A stretch of 38,299 bases of DNA from Chromatiales bacterium. GTDB lineage: Bacteria; Pseudomonadota; Gammaproteobacteria; JAHELT01. Both the position numbers and the translations under genes were made by a program. The notes under the pieces are model-generated. The model did not search any database and was not told the origin of the DNA. It saw nothing but the letters and a program-made list of their open reading frames with translations. The stretch is from NCBI GenBank assembly GCA_024644045.1, contig JAHELT010000027.1, positions 1 through 38,299 of the forward strand, in the 5' to 3' direction. Positions 17,526 through 27,259 of the stretch are shown here, piece by piece. Within the stretch, counting starts at the first letter, position 1; every line of letters starts with the position of its first letter.

Positions 17526-18374
17526 CTATCTGGCGGCGGTCTCGGCCCCGTCGTAGAGCGCCTCGTTCTGCGCGGACAGGATACGCTGGTGCCAGTCCAG
17601 GGCATCGGCGGACAGGTCGGTGTTCGGTGGCGGCACCAGGTCGAAGTGGTGGTAGCGGTCTGCGCCGCGCACCAGCATTGCATAATCCTCTTTCGCTACC
17701 GTCTGGCGTACACGCGGTGCGATGTAGTTGATGGCAAACCCGACGCGCCGCTCGTCAGAGCGATTGGGCCCGGAGGCGTGCAGGAGCTTGCCGTGGTGCA
17801 AGGAAGCCTGGCCGGGCGCCAGCGTGACATGCACGGTGTCGCGCTCGTTGATCGCGATATCGGCTTCCTGACCGCGGGTGAGAAAATTTTCCTCGGCAAA
17901 GGTGTCCTTGTGGGGCAGCAGCTCACCGAGGTGGGAGCCGGGGACGAAGCGCATGCACCCGTTGGCTTCGGTGACCGGCCCGAGCGCGACCCAGGCACTG
18001 ACTTCCGCGTCGCTGTCCAGACCCCAGTAGCGCAGATCCTGGTGCCAGCTGACGTAGCTGTCGGTGTGCGGCTCCTTGATGAAGAAGGTCGAGCCCCATA
18101 CCAGGATGTCCGGGCCCAGGACGGTTTCCACGGCATCGAGCAGGCGCGGATGGCTGACGAGCTGGTGCGCAAAGCGGCAGATCACGTGCGGGAAGTTGAG
18201 CTGGTGCTTGTTGCCCAGCTTGTGCCCGGCGCCCTGCAGCTCTAGGGCTTCGAGTTCACGGCGGTAGTAGGCGGCCTGATCGCCGCTCAGCACATCCAGC
18301 GGGAAGACGTACCCGTCCTTGAAAAAGCGGTTGGCGACGTCGCCGTTCATCTGCTGCTCGGGTGCTCTGCCCAT
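17526..18374 (-). CDS. Phytanoyl-CoA dioxygenase (PhyH) family Fe(II)/2-oxoglutarate oxygenase
   Basis: A 282-residue non-heme iron dioxygenase. The iron triad is visible: His111-x-Asp113 in SWHQD and a distal His199 in LLHASGPNRS, with nearby arginines for 2-oxoglutarate. FVPGSHLG and GFAINYIAP are typical of the family. These enzymes hydroxylate small molecules; relatives act on phytanoyl-CoA, ectoine and various amino acids. Nothing in the sequence fixes the substrate. It is convergent with the DgcA-like gene and divergent from the GYD gene, with a palindromic repeat between. The start is uncertain between 18374 and an in-frame ATG at 18350. Confidence 0.82.
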   Translation of the reverse strand: MGRAPEQQMNGDVANRFFKDGYVFPLDVLSGDQAAYYRRELEALELQGAGHKLGNKHQLNFPHVICRFAHQLVSHPRLLDAVETVLGPDILVWGSTFFIKEPHTDSYVSWHQDLRYWGLDSDAEVSAWVALGPVTEANGCMRFVPGSHLGELLPHKDTFAEENFLTRGQEADIAINERDTVHVTLAPGQASLHHGKLLHASGPNRSDERRVGFAINYIAPRVRQTVAKEDYAMLVRGADRYHHFDLVPPPNTDLSADALDWHQRILSAQNEALYDGAETAAR

Positions 18375-18460
18375 CGTGCGCGCTGCATTTTGTCCGCCGT
18401 ATTGAAAATCATTACCGCCCGAGCGGCAACCGGTTTTTTCAGCCTCCAGACGGTCGAACC

Positions 18461-18497
18461 CCCGTCATGTTTGGGGACACTCCCCAAACATGACGGG
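18461..18497. repeat. Palindromic repeat copy A (core GGGGACACTCCCC), left of the GYD gene
   Basis: A perfect 17-bp stem, CCCGTCATGTTTGGGGA at 18461-18477 against its complement at 18481-18497, with loop CAC. It lies in the divergent region between the PhyH and GYD starts, so it is not placed as a terminator. With flanks, positions 18455-18467 form a perfect 13-bp inverted match to 18954-18966 at copy B. Confidence 0.85.
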
Positions 18498-18587
18498 AGT
18501 TCGTCATTCCGGGCGGCAGAAAGCGGCCACTGAACTAGAATAACAAGGCGTCTCGTCGAGGCGGTCAGCAAGCTTTGGAGGCTCGAT

Positions 18588-18917
18588 ATGGCAAAGTACC
18601 TGTTTCAAGCGTCTTACACGGCGGAAGGCGCAAAGGGCCTGCTTAAAGAAGGCGGGAGCGCCCGGAAGGCGGCGGTTGAGGAACTGGTCGCCGGGTTGGG
18701 TGGCAGCGTCGAGTGTGTGTACTTCGCATTTGGCGGCGATGACGTTTACGTGATTGCCGAGTGCCCGGACCATGAGAGCGCTGCCGCGGCCAGCATGACG
18801 GTTGCCGCCTCCGGCGCGGTCAGCGCCCGTACGATCGTGCTGCTTACCCCCGAGCAGATCGATGCTGCCTCCCGAAAGAGTGTGCGCTACGCTGCCCCGG
18901 GGCACTCTAAACAGTGA
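18588..18917 (+). CDS. GYD-domain small protein
   Basis: A 109-residue cytoplasmic protein with the GYD fold signature: AKYLFQASYTAEGAKGLL at the N-terminus, then VYFAFGGDDVYVIAECPD and a C-terminal ARTIVLLTPEQID. GYD proteins are small ferredoxin-like-fold proteins of unknown biochemical role, widespread and often near metabolic genes. The start is well supported by GGAGG at 18577-18581. The gene is bracketed by palindromic repeats in opposite orientation (18455-18497 and 18918-18966). Its stop lies just before the right-hand copy, which also abuts the aceE stop. Confidence 0.85.
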   Translation: MAKYLFQASYTAEGAKGLLKEGGSARKAAVEELVAGLGGSVECVYFAFGGDDVYVIAECPDHESAAAASMTVAASGAVSARTIVLLTPEQIDAASRKSVRYAAPGHSKQ

Positions 18918-18966
18918 CGAGCGTTCGTCATTGTTGGGGAGTGTCCCCAAGTCTGACGGGGGTTCG
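18918..18966. repeat. Palindromic repeat copy B, inverted relative to copy A, between GYD and aceE
   Basis: Core TTGGGGAGTGTCCCCAA at 18934-18950, the reverse complement of the core in copy A, with partly pairing flanks (GACGAGCGTTCGTC at 18916-18929 is itself self-complementary). It lies between two convergent stop codons (18917 and 18967), so it is well placed as a two-way terminator. The outer TGACGGGGGTTCG at 18954-18966 exactly mirrors 18455-18467. Confidence 0.8.
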
Positions 18967-21681
<2,715 letters not shown>

Positions 21682-21737
21682 CGCGCCGCCTCCAACATTT
21701 CTGCCGTAACCCGCGCAATATGCGTGCCGCCCGGAGA

Positions 21738-21743
21738 ATTATA
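21738..21743 (-). promoter_or_regulatory. -10 element (TATAAT) upstream of aceE
   Basis: A perfect minus-strand TATAAT lies 57 bases before the aceE ATG in the 92 bp gap after ACC deaminase. I see no good -35 at 16-18 bases, so an activator may be needed. It suggests aceE is transcribed separately from acdS. Confidence 0.4.
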
Positions 21744-21773
21744 GTACGGCGGATGTTCCCGATCTGAGAGGTT

Positions 21774-22787
21774 TCAGCCGTTTCGGTAAACGTAACTGTA
21801 GGCGTTGATCGCCGGGACGCCGCCGAGGTGCGCGTACAGCACTTTCGCCCCGGCGGGGAAAAACCCGATGCGCACCAGGTCGATCAGCCCCTGCATGGAT
21901 TTTCCCTCGTAAACCGGGTCGGTCATCATGCCTTCGCTGCGGGCACACAACCGGATGGCTTCGTTGGTTTCCGCCGAGGGGATGCCGTAGGCGGGGTAGG
22001 CGTACTCCTCTTTGAGCACCAGGTCGTCGTCGGCTATCGGCAGGCCGAGCTCGACGAGCTCGGCGGTATGCTGCGCGATCTCCAGCACCTGCGCGCGGGT
22101 CTGATCGGGCGTGCCCGAGGCATCGATGCCGATCACGCGCTGCGCGCGTCCGTCCCTGGCGAATCCGACCAGCATACCCGCGTGGGTGGATCCGGTCACG
22201 GTGCAAACGACGATGTAGTCGAACGCGAACCCCAGCGCGGCTTCCTGCTCCCGCACTTCCTCCGCGAAGCCGACGTAGCCCAGGCCGCCGAACTTGTGCA
22301 CCGAGGCGCCGGCCGGGATAGGGTAAGGTTTTCCGCCCCTGGCTCTCACGTCGTCCAGCGCCCGCTCCCAGCTCTCGCGGATGCCGATGTCGAAACCTTC
22401 GTCGACCAGCTCGATCTCCGCGCCCATGACCCGGCTCATCAGGATGTTGCCGACCCGGTCATACACCGCGTCCTCGAACGGCACCCAGCTCTCCTGCACC
22501 AGGCGGCACTTCATGCCGAGCTTGGCCGCGACCGCGGCTACCTGCCGGGTGTGGTTCGATTGCACGCCCCCTATTGTGACCAGCGTGTCCGCGTTGGACG
22601 CGATGGCGTCCGGCACTATGTACTCGAGCTTGCGGATCTTGTTGCCGCCGAAGGCCAGCCCGGAGTTGCAGTCGTCGCGCTTGGCGTAGATGTCAACCTC
22701 GCCACCCAGGTGCTTGGTCAAGCGAGGCAGGTGCTCGATCGGGGTCGGGCCGAACATGAGCGGGTAGCGTTCGAATTTTTCCAGCAT
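21774..22787 (-). CDS. acdS: 1-aminocyclopropane-1-carboxylate (ACC) deaminase
   Basis: A 337-residue PLP enzyme of the tryptophan-synthase-beta fold, converting ACC to 2-oxobutyrate and ammonia. The PLP lysine is Lys50 in [27 protein letters not shown] and [10 protein letters not shown] bind the cofactor phosphate and substrate. The residues used to separate true ACC deaminases from D-cysteine desulfhydrases are kept: Glu294 (PVYEGKSM) and Leu321 (AHLGG), equivalent to Glu295 and Leu322 of the Pseudomonas UW4 enzyme with an offset of one. The function is therefore well supported from sequence. Unlike many acdS genes it has no adjacent Lrp-type acdR; the nearest regulator is the MocR-type gene about 1.5 kb upstream. 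Confidence 0.92.
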   Translation of the reverse strand: MLEKFERYPLMFGPTPIEHLPRLTKHLGGEVDIYAKRDDCNSGLAFGGNKIRKLEYIVPDAIASNADTLVTIGGVQSNHTRQVAAVAAKLGMKCRLVQESWVPFEDAVYDRVGNILMSRVMGAEIELVDEGFDIGIRESWERALDDVRARGGKPYPIPAGASVHKFGGLGYVGFAEEVREQEAALGFAFDYIVVCTVTGSTHAGMLVGFARDGRAQRVIGIDASGTPDQTRAQVLEIAQHTAELVELGLPIADDDLVLKEEYAYPAYGIPSAETNEAIRLCARSEGMMTDPVYEGKSMQGLIDLVRIGFFPAGAKVLYAHLGGVPAINAYSYVYRNG

Positions 22788-23107
22788 TCAAGGTCTCCGG
22801 TCGGCTGTGCGCGTTGCCGAAGTCTAGCCGCCCGGCCGCCCGGATGTCATATGTCGCCGAATCCGCGTGACCGCGAGCCTGGCGGAAGGCGAGACCCTGT
22901 CCCCGGGCGGGAGAGGATCTGGGATCAGGTGTGTAACAAAGCCAGACCCATACCCTTGATCTCTCTCGCCGCGGGAGAGGAGAAATGGGGACAATCCCCG
23001 TTGGCGGCAATGTGGATAGTCTCCGATCACCGACCGCGAGCGCATCGATCTCACCTGCTGGCGGAGAGGGACAGTCCCCTCGCGGGGAAGGGATCGGGAT
23101 GCGCGGC
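22788..23107. repeat. Non-coding 320 bp gap with degenerate palindromic repeat fragments
   Basis: No credible gene. It contains GGGGACAATCCCC (22987-22999, a 5-bp stem with CAA loop), a related AGGGACAGTCCCCT (23067-23080), and two copies of a GCGGGAGAGGA-like string near 22908 and 22971. These resemble worn copies of the palindromic family at 18461, 28776 and 38243. The stretch separates acdS from the csaA-like gene, both on the minus strand, so it must include the acdS promoter, which I cannot place. Confidence 0.5.
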
Positions 23108-23446
23108 TCAGCCCAGTTTCGCGCCGTTCGGCACCTCGCGTTCGGGGATCGCCAACACCACGTTGCCGTCCTCGCGGTAGAACCCGGTCACCAGGCACTC
23201 GGAGCGCATCGGACCGATCTGCTTGGGCGGGAAATTGACCACGCCGACGACCTGCCGTCCAAGCAGCTCGTCCTTGGCGTAGATCTGGGTGATCTGCACG
23301 CTGGATTTACGCACGCCGATCTCCGGACCGAAATCGACGCGCAGGATGTAGGCCGGCTTTCGCGCTTGCGGGAAATCGTCGACCTGCACCACGGTGCCGA
23401 CGCGCAGCTCCACTTTCTCGAAGTCGTTCCAGGTGATTTCGTCCAT
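23108..23446 (-). CDS. csaA: CsaA-like tRNA-binding domain protein
   Basis: A 112-residue stand-alone OB-fold tRNA-binding domain as found in CsaA and the C-terminus of methionyl-tRNA synthetase. [33 protein letters not shown] and [14 protein letters not shown] follow the family order, with the SQI-like site seen as SVQI. CsaA dimers bind tRNA and have been proposed to act as chaperones. ATG 23446 is chosen over a TTG six bases earlier. It follows the HAD gene by 24 bp on the same strand and is probably co-transcribed with it. Confidence 0.87.
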   Translation of the reverse strand: MDEITWNDFEKVELRVGTVVQVDDFPQARKPAYILRVDFGPEIGVRKSSVQITQIYAKDELLGRQVVGVVNFPPKQIGPMRSECLVTGFYREDGNVVLAIPEREVPNGAKLG

Positions 23447-23470
23447 CGTCAATGACCGTTGTCGGGGTGT

Positions 23471-24190
23471 TTACAGTTGCTCGTTGCGATGCGCGTCGGC
23501 CAGCGCCTCCATGCTCGCAAAATGAAAGTTGGTCTGCACCGGTCGCGGCGGCGGCGCGGTGGCACCGAAGCCGCTGCGGCCGTGGCGCCTGTCGATCCAG
23601 CAGGTCGCGAGACCGGCCGCGTGCGCGGGCACATGATCGTGGAACAAGCTCTGCGCCGTATGCAGGATCTCGCCTTTGTCAATGCCGCTCTCGCCCAGCG
23701 CACTCAGCATGAACGTGAAGTTGGCCGTGTCGGGCTTGTAGCTGCCGATGTCCTGGGCGGTGTAGACCGCGTCGAACGCCACGCCCAGTCTGGCGTTGCT
23801 GGCGGCGAAGCTCGCGCGGTCAACGTTGGAGAGAATCACCAGCCGGTAGTGCTGTTTCAGGTAAGCCAGGGTTTCCGTCGAATCGCCGAATGCCGGCCAG
23901 TTCGGCACCGAGGCACCGAAGCGTTGCGCTGCCTGCGGGTCGGCGGGCAGCTGCCAGTGCGCGGCCAGCCGTGCATGAACCGCGGCCAGCAGTTCCGGGT
24001 AGAGCATGCCCGGCGTATCGGCCTGCTGCGCGCTCTCGTGCCGGGCGAAGGCCTCCAGCACCTGATCGCGTTCCGCGGTAACCCCCTGGGCCGCGAGCCA
24101 CGGGCTCAGCGCCTCGTGAATACCGGTTTCCCAGTCGATCAACGTGCCGTAGCAGTCGAAGGTGAGCGTGCTGAAGTCGCGAAGCTTCAT
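23471..24190 (-). CDS. HAD-superfamily hydrolase (haloacid dehalogenase type II-like)
   Basis: A 239-residue HAD protein. Motif I is FDCYGTLIDWE with the nucleophilic Asp, motif II the Ser in LSNVD, and motif III the Lys in SYKPD. The segment AQSLFHDHVPA occupies the place of the SSNAWD loop of L-2-haloacid dehalogenases but lacks its Asn, so dehalogenation is doubtful and a phosphatase or other hydrolase role is equally possible. ATG 24190 is chosen because motif I begins ten residues later, as usual. It is located between csaA and the MocR gene on the same strand, 107 bp after the latter. Confidence 0.8.
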   Translation of the reverse strand: MKLRDFSTLTFDCYGTLIDWETGIHEALSPWLAAQGVTAERDQVLEAFARHESAQQADTPGMLYPELLAAVHARLAAHWQLPADPQAAQRFGASVPNWPAFGDSTETLAYLKQHYRLVILSNVDRASFAASNARLGVAFDAVYTAQDIGSYKPDTANFTFMLSALGESGIDKGEILHTAQSLFHDHVPAHAAGLATCWIDRRHGRSGFGATAPPPRPVQTNFHFASMEALADAHRNEQL

Positions 24191-24297
24191 GATGATCCTT
24201 TCGGGCGAGGCTCGCCACTGCGCGCCTCGCTCCGCACAGCCGGAGGACTTCGAGGGGCGCGATGGTAGTCGCGTCGCGGGCAGATAGCCAGCCGTGT

Positions 24298-25761
24298 TCA
24301 ACTCATGTCGCGTACGAGCTTCGCAAGCTGCTCGATGCCGGGGCGAATCCTGTCCGAGGTGATCGACGAGAACCCGAGGCGGAAGAAGTTCAGCGGCGGA
24401 TGGTCTCCCATGAAATGCACGTCCCCGGGTTCCAGCAGGATGCTGTGCTCACGCGCGACGCGCATCAGCTCGCGCGCGTCCAGCTGTGGCGGGCCCTCCA
24501 CCCAGTATGACGTGCCGCCGAACGTTGGAATCTGCGCCGATTGCGGCAGATGCTCCGCCAGCGCGTTTCCCAGCACCTGCCAGCGGTCGCGGTAGGCATG
24601 ACTCATGCGCCGGATCAGCGACTCGTGGTAGCCGCTGTTGATGAACAGCGCAAGCGTTCGTTGATTGTTGGCGGGCGGGTGGCGCACCATGAGCCGGCGT
24701 AAGGCGCGTGCTTCTTTGATCAGCTCGCGCGGACCCACCATGTAGCCGATGCGCAGTCCCGGCGCCAGCGTCTTGGACAGGCTGCCCACGTACACTACGC
24801 GCTCATTGTGGTCGAGGCTTTTAAGGGCCGGGGTCGGCTCATCGACGAAATTGGTTTCGCTTTCGTAGTCGTCTTCGATGATGACGAAGTCCCCGTCCGC
24901 GGCGCGCTTCAGCAGCGCGCGGCGCCGCTCCAGCGGCATGGTGACGGTGGTCGGGTACTGGTGGCTGGGCGTGGTGAAAACGTAGTCGAGGCCCGCCAGC
25001 TGATCGTCGACAATCAGTCCCTGCGCATCTACCGCGAGCGGGCGCAGGTTGGTTGTTTTCAACGCGAACGTGTTCCGGGCGTCCGAGTAGCCGGGATCTT
25101 CGATGCCGACATGGGTCTGTGTGTCAACGAACAGGCGCGCGAGCAGGTACAGCGCCTGCTGCGCGCCCACCGTTGTCAGAATTTCCTCGGGGGCAGCCCA
25201 TACGCCGCGGCGCGGCAACAGCCGCGTGTGAATCTGCTCGATCAGCAGCTCGTCGTCCTCGTCCACGCTGTCGCCGGCCCATTCCTGCACCGCGCCAACG
25301 TACAGGGAGCGGCGCACGCACTCGCGCCAGTCGGCGACCGGGAAACGCGCCGGGTCGAACTGCCCGGTGACGAACGGGTAGCGGTAGCTGCGCCAGTCGA
25401 GGGGCTTGACGATGTTGCGCTGGTGCGATGGGAGCACGCGCAGCCGCGTCTGCCAGCTGGGCGCGCACTCCGGGCTGCGCTCCTCGCGCGGCGCATCGAC
25501 GACGCCGCGAAGAATATCCTCGTTGACGTAGTAACCGCTGCGCTCGCGGGCGACCAGATACCCGTCGTCGACCAGCTGCTGATAGGCCAGCACCACCGTG
25601 TTGCGCGCAACGCCCAGCTGCTTGGCGAGCTTGCGCCCCGAGGGCAGGGCGCTGCCGGCGGGCACGTGCCCGGCCAGTATCGCATTGACCAGGAGTTCGC
25701 GGACCTGCGCCTGCAAGCTGAGGTTGCTGCCTTGCGGCAGGTGCATGAGTTGATCGCGCAT
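24298..25761 (-). CDS. MocR/GabR-type transcriptional regulator (GntR winged helix fused to aminotransferase-like domain)
   Basis: A 487-residue regulator. Residues 1-80 form a GntR winged helix (LPSGRKLAKQLGVARNTVVLAYQQLVDDGYL), followed by a linker and a fold-type I aminotransferase domain (about 120-487). The PLP lysine is Lys330 in GSLSKTLAPGLRIGY, with Asp297/Asp298 and Tyr299 in IIEDDYE. MocR proteins sense amino compounds through PLP and usually control divergent catabolic genes, as GabR does for GABA. Here the divergent genes are an omega-aminotransferase and a semialdehyde dehydrogenase, so an omega-amino acid such as beta-alanine is the likely signal. The shared 150 bp region holds an imperfect direct repeat. 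Confidence 0.9.
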   Translation of the reverse strand: MRDQLMHLPQGSNLSLQAQVRELLVNAILAGHVPAGSALPSGRKLAKQLGVARNTVVLAYQQLVDDGYLVARERSGYYVNEDILRGVVDAPREERSPECAPSWQTRLRVLPSHQRNIVKPLDWRSYRYPFVTGQFDPARFPVADWRECVRRSLYVGAVQEWAGDSVDEDDELLIEQIHTRLLPRRGVWAAPEEILTTVGAQQALYLLARLFVDTQTHVGIEDPGYSDARNTFALKTTNLRPLAVDAQGLIVDDQLAGLDYVFTTPSHQYPTTVTMPLERRRALLKRAADGDFVIIEDDYESETNFVDEPTPALKSLDHNERVVYVGSLSKTLAPGLRIGYMVGPRELIKEARALRRLMVRHPPANNQRTLALFINSGYHESLIRRMSHAYRDRWQVLGNALAEHLPQSAQIPTFGGTSYWVEGPPQLDARELMRVAREHSILLEPGDVHFMGDHPPLNFFRLGFSSITSDRIRPGIEQLAKLVRDMS

Positions 25762-25768
25762 TCCGCTG

Positions 25769-25849
25769 GTCTAAAAAACCGCCGTGAACTGGCCCTAGCC
25801 CGTGCCGGAGATTTGGAGTGTAGTCTAGCGTAAGCCGGCGTGAAACCGG
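25769..25849. promoter_or_regulatory. Candidate MocR operator: imperfect direct repeat
   Basis: Two blocks in the same orientation: GTCTA (25769-25773) with CGTGAA (25783-25788), and GTCTA (25823-25827) with CGTGAA (25839-25844), each followed by a GG-containing tail. Centres are about 55 bp apart. TGAAACCGGGTTCA at 25841-25854 is also nearly self-complementary. MocR regulators such as GabR bind spaced direct repeats, which fits. Confidence 0.4.
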
Positions 25850-25910
25850 GTTCACCGCAGCATGCAACTGGGCGCTTCCACGCGGAACGCGCCACAAGGG
25901 GACCGCTCTC

Positions 25911-27221
25911 ATGAAGTACTCAGCCAATTCGTTGGAACATTTCTGGATGCCGTTCACGGCAAACCGCGATTTCAAGAACGCCCCGCGGCTGCTGGTGCGC
26001 GGCGAGGGCGTTTACTACTGGAATCACCATGACCAGAAGCTGCTGGACGGTTCATCGGGGCTGTTCTGCTGCGCCGCCGGTCACGGGCGGCACGAAATTG
26101 CCGATGCGGTGGCCGCGCAGCTCAAGCAGCTGGACTTCGCTCCGCCGTTTCAGACCGGTCAGCCCGGCTCGTTCGAGCTGGCGCGGCGCGTTGCTGAGCT
26201 GACGCCGGACGGTGTGAATCACGTGTTCTTCGGCAACTCCGGCTCGGAGGCGGTCGACAGCGCGATGAAGATCGCCTATCAGTACCACCGCGCCCGTGGC
26301 GAAGGACAGCGCAACCGTTTCATTTCCCGCGAGCGCGCCTATCACGGCGTGAACCTGGGCGGTACTTCCTTGAGCGGCATGGTACGCAATCGAGAGGCGT
26401 TCGGATTGGGCGTGGCCGGCATCGCTCACATGCGTCATACCTGGCTTGCCGAGAACCGTTTCACCAAGGGGCAGCCCGAGCAGGGCGCGGAGCTTGCGGA
26501 CGACCTGCAGCGCATGGTCGATCTGTACGGCAAGGAGACTATCGCCGCGTGCTTCGTCGAGCCGATCGCCGGTTCTACCGGCGTGCTGGTGCCGCCTAAG
26601 GGCTACCTTAAGCGGTTGCGCGAAATCTGCGACGCGCACGGTATCCTGCTGGTCTTCGACGAGGTGATCTGCGGTTTCGGGCGTACCGGCAAAGCGTTCG
26701 GCGCGCAGAGTTTCGACGTGATTCCCGACATGATGACCATGGCGAAGGCCCTGACCAACGGCGCGCAGCCGATGGGCGCGGTTGCGGTACGCGACGAGAT
26801 CTATGAGACGATCGTCGCGGCGGCGCCGGCCGATGCCATCGAGTTCCTCCACGGCTACACCTACTCGGCACATCCGGGCGCGTGCGCCGCCGGTCTCGCG
26901 ACCCTGGACATCTACAAGAACGAAGGGTTGTTCGAGCGGGCTGCGGAACTCTCGCCGTACTTCCTCGAGTCCGTGTTTGCGCTGAGCGATATCCCGGTGA
27001 TCACCGACATTCGCGGCTACGGCCTGATGGCCGGCTTCGACGTGGCCCCCGACGGGGCGCCCGGGAAGCGCGGCACCGACTGCCAGAAGCGGTTGTTCGC
27101 CGCCGGTCTGCACGTGAAAATGACCGGTGACGCCGGCATCCTTGCGCCGCCGCTGATCATCGAGCGGGAACAGATCGATGAAATGTGCAGTATCCTGCGC
27201 GATGTGCTGACGAAATACTGA
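25911..27221 (+). CDS. Omega-amino acid:pyruvate aminotransferase (beta-alanine--pyruvate transaminase)
   Basis: A 436-residue class III aminotransferase. Substrate-side motifs FWMPFTANRDFK and GLFCCAAGHGR match omega-amino acid:pyruvate transaminases. Cofactor residues are visible: GNSGSEAVDSAMK (phosphate grip), FDEVICGFGRTG (Asp250) and the PLP lysine Lys279 in MAKALTNG. It moves the terminal amino group of beta-alanine, or of related omega-amines, to pyruvate, giving malonate semialdehyde and alanine. It is divergent from the MocR gene and followed 38 bp later by the semialdehyde dehydrogenase gene. The start is supported by an AAGGGG sequence. Putrescine or taurine as alternative donors cannot be excluded. 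Confidence 0.92.
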   Translation: MKYSANSLEHFWMPFTANRDFKNAPRLLVRGEGVYYWNHHDQKLLDGSSGLFCCAAGHGRHEIADAVAAQLKQLDFAPPFQTGQPGSFELARRVAELTPDGVNHVFFGNSGSEAVDSAMKIAYQYHRARGEGQRNRFISRERAYHGVNLGGTSLSGMVRNREAFGLGVAGIAHMRHTWLAENRFTKGQPEQGAELADDLQRMVDLYGKETIAACFVEPIAGSTGVLVPPKGYLKRLREICDAHGILLVFDEVICGFGRTGKAFGAQSFDVIPDMMTMAKALTNGAQPMGAVAVRDEIYETIVAAAPADAIEFLHGYTYSAHPGACAAGLATLDIYKNEGLFERAAELSPYFLESVFALSDIPVITDIRGYGLMAGFDVAPDGAPGKRGTDCQKRLFAAGLHVKMTGDAGILAPPLIIEREQIDEMCSILRDVLTKY

Positions 27222-27259
27222 ACGCGCGTGGCGCGGAACACACCGGCTGGAGAGCACCC

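Noticed and set aside
23471-24190. Calling the HAD protein a true L-2-haloacid dehalogenase
   Set aside because: The loop that should read like SSNAWD is QSLFHD and lacks the conserved Asn, so only the broader HAD family is supported.
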